A DNA stretch of 20,160 bases from Candidatus Poseidoniia archaeon (GTDB taxonomy: Archaea > Thermoplasmatota > Poseidoniia > MGIII > CG-Epi1): contig JAPYSZ010000004.1 of assembly GCA_029941645.1 (NCBI GenBank), positions 16,243 to 36,402 on the forward strand, read 5' to 3'. Under the pieces are notes generated by a model, which saw only the letters and a list, made by a program, of their open reading frames with translations, searched no databases and was not told where the DNA came from. This document shows positions 14,980 to 20,160 of the stretch, piece after piece; within the stretch, counting starts at the first letter, position 1, and the number at the start of each line of letters is the position of its first letter. The position numbers and the translations under genes were made by a program.

Positions 14980-15883
14980 AATTGATACTAACCATTTCGA
15001 TTGTAAAAATTAAATCTTCACCACTGAGACTATTGGGATCATTCGGATCTTTTTGTTCACCGTAAGCATCTATTGCAGGAATTCTAACTGACAGAGTCTG
15101 TCCTTCATACATGTCAACCATTTTGTTATCAAATCCAGGTACCATTACTCTTTTACCTTCACAATCGCTTGTTGGATATCCCTCAGCATCACAGCCAATG
15201 TTATCTGCAGTGAGTGTTGCAGTATGCCTGTTTTGTTCTGTTACTCCGTCATTTCTATACATGTAATTATCCCATATGTATTCCATACTTGAATCAAATA
15301 ATTTAGAATTTGAAGCAAGAATACCTGCATAGTGCACGTTGACAGAATCTCCAGTAGAAGTTTGGTTTCCAAACGTGTGTTCCGTATTAACATTTATCTT
15401 GACATCTGAAGTCTGGCTAGGATCTCCTCTTGACTTAATTTCTAGGTAGGCATACAGCATTCCTTGCGCCGATTCTGAGGTTTTCACATTGATAATTATT
15501 GGTTTTCTTTTGTCAGTTCCCAAAACAATAGAATCATAACCTTCTTCAATGGTTATTGTAAATCCTCCATCATTGGACTTAACTCCAATATCAAAGGTAT
15601 CTGCAATGTCTCCAGTGTTCTGAATAATTAGCACAAAATCCGTATCATAGCCAGCTTCAGTTTTGTGTTCATTAGTTAAAAGTTGAGCTTCGAAACCATA
15701 CGAAACTTCAGGAGCCTCTTCAACCATTGACGTAAGATAAAGACTACTTCCAATTAATAGAACTACAAGTAAAAGGGCAATAATAGCAAGTTTGGGATCA
15801 GGTCCAGAGGTTTTACGGTCCTCACTATAGTTGGGTACTGCTGCTTTTTGAGTCTTACTTTTCCTATTTACCCTTCTCACCAT
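14978..15883 (-). CDS. Membrane-anchored FKBP-type peptidyl-prolyl isomerase
   Basis: 301 residues. A basic, cytoplasmic N-terminus (1-30) is followed by one membrane helix (about 31-51). Then comes an Ig-like domain with a GYDTDFVLIIQNTGDIADTF pattern (about 60-168), like the NEW3/COG1470 type, and a C-terminal FKBP domain (about 176-301): GDSVNVHYAGIL, LFDSS (195-199), VMVPGFDNKMVDMYEGQTLSVRIP (246-269) and AYGE. The FKBP should therefore face outward and assist folding of exported proteins. Between LFDSS and VMVPG is an insertion of about 45 residues with a possible disulfide (Cys231-Cys241); a smaller one follows AYGE. Some active-site aromatic residues cannot be matched by eye, so activity is uncertain. 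The start is 40 nt after the proline dehydrogenase stop, with no clear TATA box, so co-transcription is possible. Confidence 0.82.
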   Translation of the reverse strand: MVRRVNRKSKTQKAAVPNYSEDRKTSGPDPKLAIIALLLVVLLIGSSLYLTSMVEEAPEVSYGFEAQLLTNEHKTEAGYDTDFVLIIQNTGDIADTFDIGVKSNDGGFTITIEEGYDSIVLGTDKRKPIIINVKTSESAQGMLYAYLEIKSRGDPSQTSDVKINVNTEHTFGNQTSTGDSVNVHYAGILASNSKLFDSSMEYIWDNYMYRNDGVTEQNRHTATLTADNIGCDAEGYPTSDCEGKRVMVPGFDNKMVDMYEGQTLSVRIPAIDAYGEQKDPNDPNSLSGEDLIFTIEMVSIN

Positions 15884-15923
15884 ACTTTTGCTACTCGAGT
15901 CCTTTACAAAAAGCTGATGTTAT

Positions 15924-16838
15924 TCATTTTCGATGCTTTGAACGGAAAAAGAATGCTTTTAGCGTATCTTTCCAAATATCTGGATTTTCTTTCATACGCC
16001 TTAAGGAATAAGCATACCATTCAGGTCCATATGGTATGTAATATCTCACTTTATGACCATTTTCAATTAATCTTTCTAAGGTATTATCTATTGGTACTCC
16101 TGACAAAGCTTGGAATTCATACATATTTTTTTTGTAATTCTTTCTTTCAATCATTTCTTCCAATTTTGCAATTAACCATAAGTCATGTGTGGCTAGGCCT
16201 ATGTAGATTTTATTATCCATCATTTTTTCGGCACTTTTCAGGTAATTATCCCTAACCTCTTGGTACCCTTTGTAGGCAATTTCTTCATTTTCCTTGTATG
16301 CACCTTTACAAATCCTAATATTTGTATTATGTGAATTCAAGGTATCAATATCATCTAATGTTCTTTTCATATAAGACTGTAATACAGTACCACATTTTGG
16401 ATAGTATTTCTGACCTTTTTGGCACATATCAATTGTCGCGTCAGTAACTTCCGAGTTTTCCATATCTAGCCTAACAAAATTATCATATTCTCTAGCCTTA
16501 TCTAGCACAACACTCAGGTTGTCCCAGCATAAATCCTCATCTATTTTCAAACCTAATGCAGTAAGTTTTAGTGAGATATTACACTTAATTCCCCAATTTG
16601 CAATTCCATCTAATAGTTCACAGTAAGAATTTCTTATTCGATTAGTTTGTTTTCGATTCTTTACTTCTTCACCTAGTAAATCAAGAGTGGCTGCAAATCC
16701 TTTAGTATTCAATTTTTTAGCTAATTTTAATCCATCCTCAAGCTTGTCACCTGCGACATATATCGATGCAACTTTACCAATCACAAATCTTGGCATTAGA
16801 GGTGCACTTCCAACAACTAGCCAATTTAGGATTCCCAT
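15924..16838 (-). CDS. Proline dehydrogenase (FAD-dependent)
   Basis: Single-domain proline dehydrogenase of the PRODH/PutA barrel family, oxidising proline to pyrroline-5-carboxylate. In 304 residues I see the FVRLDMENSEVTD strand (121-133), GTVLQSYMKRT (150-160), the FAD/substrate motif RICKGAYKE (175-183), LATHD (215-219), YEFQALSGVP (240-249) and the C-terminal substrate helix with YIPYGPEWYAYSLRRMKENP (267-286), whose two adjacent arginines bind the proline carboxylate. I chose the ATG at 16838: it has a TATA box about 28 nt upstream and avoids the icd gene, whereas a start at 16985 would run through the icd N-terminus. No pyrroline-5-carboxylate dehydrogenase is in the window. It is divergent from icd, and the FKBP gene follows. 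Confidence 0.92.
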   Translation of the reverse strand: MGILNWLVVGSAPLMPRFVIGKVASIYVAGDKLEDGLKLAKKLNTKGFAATLDLLGEEVKNRKQTNRIRNSYCELLDGIANWGIKCNISLKLTALGLKIDEDLCWDNLSVVLDKAREYDNFVRLDMENSEVTDATIDMCQKGQKYYPKCGTVLQSYMKRTLDDIDTLNSHNTNIRICKGAYKENEEIAYKGYQEVRDNYLKSAEKMMDNKIYIGLATHDLWLIAKLEEMIERKNYKKNMYEFQALSGVPIDNTLERLIENGHKVRYYIPYGPEWYAYSLRRMKENPDIWKDTLKAFFFRSKHRK

Positions 16839-16860
16839 TGTAAGACCACAGAAAACTAAG

Positions 16861-16870
16861 GTTATTATAG
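16861..16870 (-). promoter_or_regulatory. TATA box of proline dehydrogenase
   Basis: Minus-strand CTATAATAAC centred about 28 nt before the ATG at 16838; implies a leaderless mRNA and supports the chosen start. Confidence 0.5.
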
Positions 16871-16884
16871 AACTCCGTGGCAGA

Positions 16885-16891
16885 TTTATAC
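16885..16891 (+). promoter_or_regulatory. TATA box of icd
   Basis: TTTATAC centred about 24 nt before the ATG at 16912. The two back-to-back promoters fit into 73 bp between the divergent start codons. Confidence 0.5.
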
Positions 16892-16911
16892 AGGCCTGCT
16901 TAGCACCAATC

Positions 16912-18138
16912 ATGGAACCAGCAACGGTCACATGTAGTAACGGAAAATTAGAAGTTCCAAATAATCCAATTATTCCAGTCATCATTGGCGATGGTATAGG
17001 TCAAGATGTTACTCCAGTTGCAATGAAAGTTCTTGATGCTGCAGTTACCAAGGCTTATGGAAATGAGAAAAAGATATCTTGGAAGAAAGTTTTAGCTGGT
17101 GAAGAGGCCTTCAATGAAATTAATGAGTGGTTACCAGAAGAGACATTAGATGCGATTAAGGAGCATATGGTTGCAATCAAAGGTCCATTGACAACTCCGG
17201 TTGGTGGAGGCTTTAGGAGCTTAAATGTTACTTTACGCCAGCGTCTCGATCTTTTTGCATGTGTTCGTCCAGTTCGATGGTTTGAAGGTGTTCCAAGTCC
17301 AGTCAAGGAACCTGAAAAAGTGGATATGGTCATATTTAGGGAAAACACCGAGGATATTTACGCAGGTATAGAGTGGCAAGCAGGTACTCCAGAGGTCAAA
17401 AAAGTAATAGAATTTATGAAAAATGAAATGGGCGTTTCTAAGATACGTTTTCCTGAAACAAGTTCTTTAGGAGTTAAACCAGTATCTAGTGAAGGAACTA
17501 AGCGTTTGGTTCGCTCTTCTTTTAGATACGCGATTTCTAATAACAAAAAATCCATTACTTTAGTTCATAAAGGCAATATAATGAAATTTACAGAGGGTGG
17601 ATTTCGTGACTGGGGCTATGAGCTTGCTCGTGAAGAATTTGGGGCTAAACCCTTAGATGGAGGACCTTGGCACTCATTTTCAAATCCTGAAACAGGTGAA
17701 GAAATTATTGTTAAGGATGTAATCGCTGATGCAATGCTTCAGCAAATTCTGACTAGACCTTCTGAATACGATGTAATTGCTACTCTAAATCTTAATGGAG
17801 ATTACATTTCTGATGCATTAGCAGCCCAAGTTGGTGGAATAGGTATTGCACCTGGAGCTAACATAAATTATGATACAGGCCATGCTTTGTTTGAAGCAAC
17901 ACATGGTACTGCCCCAAAATATGCAGGTCAAGATAAAGTAAATCCAGGTTCAGTTATTCTTTCTGGTGAAATGATGCTTCGTTATCTTGGTTGGACTAAA
18001 GCTGCAGACCTTGTTGTTAATGGTGTTGAAGGGGCAATCGGGGCTAAGACTGTCACTTATGATTTTGAGAGGCTAATGGATGGCGCTAAATTGCTAAAAT
18101 GTAGTGAATTTGGTGATGCTATCATAGATAATCTGTGA
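16912..18138 (+). CDS. icd: NADP-dependent isocitrate dehydrogenase, bacterial Icd type
   Basis: TCA-cycle enzyme converting isocitrate to 2-oxoglutarate. The 408 residues follow E. coli Icd closely from IIGDGIGQDVTP to the last residues (KLLKCSEFGDAIIDNL). Substrate site: GGGFRSLNV with Ser103 (the E. coli phosphorylation serine) and the nearby arginines; metal aspartates Asp297 and Asp301 in NGDYISDA. NADP specificity is indicated by Lys336-Tyr337 (APKYAG) and Tyr383/Arg387 (VTYDFERLM). The ATG at 16912 fits the TATA box; a longer reading frame upstream only mirrors the proline dehydrogenase gene. The near-bacterial sequence suggests ancient acquisition from bacteria, though such Icd forms are widespread. 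Its TGA overlaps the nog1 GTG (GTGA). No AceK kinase is visible, so phosphorylation control is not implied. Confidence 0.95.
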   Translation: MEPATVTCSNGKLEVPNNPIIPVIIGDGIGQDVTPVAMKVLDAAVTKAYGNEKKISWKKVLAGEEAFNEINEWLPEETLDAIKEHMVAIKGPLTTPVGGGFRSLNVTLRQRLDLFACVRPVRWFEGVPSPVKEPEKVDMVIFRENTEDIYAGIEWQAGTPEVKKVIEFMKNEMGVSKIRFPETSSLGVKPVSSEGTKRLVRSSFRYAISNNKKSITLVHKGNIMKFTEGGFRDWGYELAREEFGAKPLDGGPWHSFSNPETGEEIIVKDVIADAMLQQILTRPSEYDVIATLNLNGDYISDALAAQVGGIGIAPGANINYDTGHALFEATHGTAPKYAGQDKVNPGSVILSGEMMLRYLGWTKAADLVVNGVEGAIGAKTVTYDFERLMDGAKLLKCSEFGDAIIDNL

Positions 18139-19103
18139 ATCTTCAAGAAATACCAACAATTGGTACTGCGGAAGAATTGATTGATCGAGCCCTGAGACGA
18201 GCTTCAAGAGTTGAAGAAAGTGTTAGAAATGCAGATTACCGGGCAAGATTAACTGCAGTAAGGAAGATAAATTCTGTTGCAGATAATATTGCAAATCCTT
18301 TACATTCCTATGTCAAAGCCTTTCCTTCATTTGATAATATCCATTCCTTTGATAGATCAATTATAGATTTGACTGTTGGAGTTGACAAGCTAAAAAAAGC
18401 TCTTGGAGGGGCTGATTGGGCACGTAAAGAAGTTTTGATGATTGCAACAAAGTATGTTCCTAAGGCTAGGGCCCGAAAAAGTGCTGAGAACACTATGAAG
18501 ATTATGAGTGAAGCTTATACTAAGATGACAAATGTTGTGAGGCAAATAGAGAAAAATCTTAATTTTCTTATTTCAGCTAGATCAGTATTCCGTAATTTGC
18601 CTAATGTAGATACGGAGAATCCATTGGCAGTATTTGCAGGAGCTCCCAATGTTGGTAAATCCAGTTTAATTGGTGCAGTATCTTCTGGAAAACCTGAAGT
18701 CAAAAGTTATCCATTTACCACGAAAGGTGTTTCTCTAGGGCACATAAAAGTCAAATATGATATTATTCAGGTAATGGATACTCCAGGATTATTAGATAGG
18801 CCAGATTCAGATCGTAATGATATGGAGAAGCAGGGTATAGCTGCACTTGATCATTTGAAGCCCATAATAGTTTTTCTTACTGATTTGTCTGGGACTTCAG
18901 GTTATTCTATGGAAATACAAAAATCTTTACATGAGGAGCTAAAAGATAGATATTCTGATTACCATTGGATTGATGTTTATAGTAAGTCAGATTTAGAACC
19001 TGAGGCACCATTAGATTATGAAGACTCAATATCAGTCTCGGTTATGGATAATACAGGTATTGAAGACTTAGAATTAGCATTAGTTAGAATTTGTAAAGAT
19101 TAG
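18135..19103 (+). CDS. nog1: NOG1-family ribosome-assembly GTPase
   Basis: Obg-related GTPase of the Nog1 type, involved in large-subunit assembly in eukaryotes and presumably in archaea. The 322 residues have a helical N-terminal domain (about 1-160), then the G domain: G1 GAPNVGKSS (169-177), switch region YPFTTKG (192-198), G3 DTPGLLDRP (215-223), G4 SKSD (283-286) and a short C-terminal end. The G4 motif normally reads NKxD; here Ser replaces Asn, which could weaken guanine specificity. The length is usual for archaeal members; the eukaryotic C-terminal extension is absent. The start is GTG at 18135, overlapping the icd stop by four bases, so translation is coupled to icd. Confidence 0.9.
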   Translation: MNLQEIPTIGTAEELIDRALRRASRVEESVRNADYRARLTAVRKINSVADNIANPLHSYVKAFPSFDNIHSFDRSIIDLTVGVDKLKKALGGADWARKEVLMIATKYVPKARARKSAENTMKIMSEAYTKMTNVVRQIEKNLNFLISARSVFRNLPNVDTENPLAVFAGAPNVGKSSLIGAVSSGKPEVKSYPFTTKGVSLGHIKVKYDIIQVMDTPGLLDRPDSDRNDMEKQGIAALDHLKPIIVFLTDLSGTSGYSMEIQKSLHEELKDRYSDYHWIDVYSKSDLEPEAPLDYEDSISVSVMDNTGIEDLELALVRICKD

Positions 19104-19107
19104 ATAA

Positions 19108-19117
19108 CTTTATATCG
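19108..19117 (+). promoter_or_regulatory. TATA box of the TM2 membrane-protein gene
   Basis: CTTTATATCG centred about 26 nt before the ATG at 19138, starting 4 nt after the nog1 stop; gives this gene its own leaderless transcript. Confidence 0.6.
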
Positions 19118-19137
19118 TATTCAAATTTTCCTTTTTC

Positions 19138-19992
19138 ATGGAATCAAAGAGTTTTTCAGAAAGTTGGAAAGATTATACGATTAGAGACAAGATACTTTTT
19201 GGAAGTTCGATTTTACCAACATTTATATCTATTATATACTTAATTTTTTATTTTCCAATTCTTAGTTTTTTGCTTGATTGGGGTATAGGTAGATTATTAT
19301 TTCTTGATGGTCCATTTACAATAACTGGAGGATACGTAATTAGACCAATTTGGCTTTTATTATCTTTTCTGTCTGTAATTATCTATGGTTTTATTTTGTT
19401 TAAGACAAATGAAGACGTAGACAAATTATTAAATCAAAAATCAGACAAGAACCCTGGCCCATCAGCTTTGTTTCGAATCACTAATTTAATGTTTTTCGCA
19501 TCTATTTCACAGATCATTATTTTTCTTGAACTTTTTTTAGTTTTTTTCTTCTGGATATATATTCCTAGCTATGGTCTAGAATATAGTGACCATTTATATT
19601 GGTGCGACATTAGTTGTCTTTCTGGGGTAAGTTTTGACTATAATCATGATGCTTATAGTCTACTTGGTATTCTTTATCTTCCAAATCTAATAGCTATAAT
19701 AATCTTAGCATATTACTCACGAATAAAGAATGAAGAAGAGAATGCAGATTTTATCGAAACCAAACTCGAGCCAGCCACATCAAGTGAAAAATCGGTTTCT
19801 GTTAATCAATCACCCGCTCAAAGCCACGTTTTTCTGCTGGTGACCATAGTAGGTGGTATGTGGGGATTGGATAAAGCCTACAAGGGGGATTATCATCTAG
19901 CTGTTCTAAAGTTGTTAACCTTTGGAGGACTTGGAATCTGGCAATTGTATGATATTTACGTAGCTGCTAAAGAAGCAGGAAAAAGCTGGTAA
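19138..19992 (+). CDS. Polytopic membrane protein with C-terminal TM2 domain
   Basis: 284 residues. Membrane helices are visible at about 25-46, 70-88, 115-141 and 175-193, followed by a charged, Ser/Glu-rich linker (195-228). A TM2 domain ends the protein (about 231-275): VGGMWGLDKAYKGDYHLAVLKLLTFGGLGIWQLYDIYV, with the family pattern of G-x-x-G-hydrophobic, YxG, KLLTxGGLGIW and a closing Asp. TM2 domains are short helical pairs of unknown biochemical role. The extracellular or lumenal loop between helices 3 and 4 holds two Cys (156, 160). I do not recognise the N-terminal part. It is aromatic- and AT-rich like other membrane genes and convergent with the cut gene at the right edge, with 4 bp between them. 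Confidence 0.8.
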   Translation: MESKSFSESWKDYTIRDKILFGSSILPTFISIIYLIFYFPILSFLLDWGIGRLLFLDGPFTITGGYVIRPIWLLLSFLSVIIYGFILFKTNEDVDKLLNQKSDKNPGPSALFRITNLMFFASISQIIIFLELFLVFFFWIYIPSYGLEYSDHLYWCDISCLSGVSFDYNHDAYSLLGILYLPNLIAIIILAYYSRIKNEEENADFIETKLEPATSSEKSVSVNQSPAQSHVFLLVTIVGGMWGLDKAYKGDYHLAVLKLLTFGGLGIWQLYDIYVAAKEAGKSW

Positions 19993-19996
19993 TAGC

Positions 19997-20160
19997 TTAT
20001 TCCTTGACTTGCATATTATGAGTATTGCTCACTATTTGCTGCGTATAAGTTGACATCAATTCAATAACAGCTTTGTTTCTAAATTCTTCAAGATTCATAC
20101 ATCCTGTATTACTCAATGCAGCTTTAATTTTCCTTATATCCTGTTTAAGTTTTGGTTTCA
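19997..20160 (-). CDS. C-terminal end of an IMPDH/GMP reductase-like protein (5' end outside window)
   Basis: The last 54 codons of a minus-strand gene, ending in TAA at 19997-19999. The peptide reads KPKLKQDIRKIKAALSNTG, then CMNLEEFRNKAVIELMS and a polar tail. The pattern I-(x)n-AL-x-x-x-G-x-x-N-L-E-E-F-(x)n-A-V-I-x-L-x-S resembles the C-terminus of IMP dehydrogenase-related TIM-barrel proteins (the S-Y-x-G-A-x-x-I-E-E-F end). No catalytic residue is in view, so the family call is tentative; a different FMN or TIM-barrel enzyme is possible. That the frame is coding is supported by its clean run to the window edge and tight convergence with the TM2 gene. Confidence 0.4.
   Translation of the reverse strand, partial: KPKLKQDIRKIKAALSNTGCMNLEEFRNKAVIELMSTYTQQIVSNTHNMQVKE

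Noticed and set aside
15848..16255. 135-codon plus-strand ORF antisense to proline dehydrogenase
   Set aside because: Composition is that of a mirrored coding strand, and the opposite strand has clear proline dehydrogenase motifs.
16687..16911. Upstream extension of the icd reading frame by 75 codons
   Set aside because: It lies antisense to proline dehydrogenase, has no Icd homology, and the TATA box at 16885-16891 would fall inside it. The ATG at 16912 fits the Icd N-terminus.
16839..16985. Longer N-terminus for proline dehydrogenase
   Set aside because: It would overlap the start of icd and its hydrophobic residues do not match the family; the ATG at 16838 has a TATA box at the right distance.
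1..20160. CRISPR arrays, insertion sequences, integrases, toxin-antitoxin or defence genes
   Set aside because: No direct-repeat array, transposase or terminal inverted repeats seen. The RHH protein could suggest an antitoxin, but its partner is ftsZ, not a toxin.

Overview
The window suggests a mesophilic, AT-rich euryarchaeon. The information genes are archaeal or eukaryote-like (aIF1A, Rio1 kinase, a double-KH Dim2/Pno1 protein, Trm5, an Ncs6/TtuA-type tRNA thiolase, NOG1). They sit beside bacterial-type metabolism (glycine cleavage T and H proteins, proline dehydrogenase, an E. coli-like NADP isocitrate dehydrogenase) and very large CARDB/PKD surface proteins with a C-terminal membrane anchor. 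This mix fits marine Thermoplasmatota (Marine Group II/III, Poseidoniales-like). That placement is an inference from gene content; no rRNA is present.

Layout. 1-1338 is the 3' end of a surface protein. 4377-1325 (minus strand) holds two transcription units. The first is aIF1A - Rio1 - Dim2-like KH protein, with nearly touching genes and a hairpin-plus-T7 terminator at its end. The second is a 26-residue SD-led small ORF - RNase Z-like MBL protein - QueD-like protein. 4451-6847 (plus) is gcvT - gcvH - trm5, joined by overlaps and ended by a hairpin. 6966-12293 is one 1775-residue surface protein, followed by a perfect 26-nt palindrome. 13888-12444 (minus) is a tandem ribbon-helix-helix regulator and ftsZ. 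Their divergent promoter region carries two TGACA/TGTCA inverted repeats and is shared with an Ncs6/TtuA-type gene (14043-14966, plus). 16838-14978 (minus) is proline dehydrogenase and a membrane-anchored FKBP-type isomerase. Divergent from it, 16912-19103 (plus) is icd - nog1, then a TM2-domain membrane protein. The right edge cuts a minus-strand gene with an IMPDH-like C-terminus.

Gene expression signals are readable. Most first genes of units have a TATA-like box centred about 23-29 nt upstream of the start codon, which implies leaderless mRNAs. Two loci differ: they share an identical AAGGTG Shine-Dalgarno sequence exactly 7 nt before ATG. These facts were used to correct several start codons (KH protein, Rio1, RHH regulator, proline dehydrogenase, icd).

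The most unusual items are: a QueD homologue that keeps its catalytic Cys/Asp/His/Glu but has lost all three zinc-binding histidines; the RHH-ftsZ unit with its paired palindromes; and the coupled small ORF in front of the RNase Z-like gene. I saw no mobile element, CRISPR array, tRNA or rRNA gene, and no defence system.
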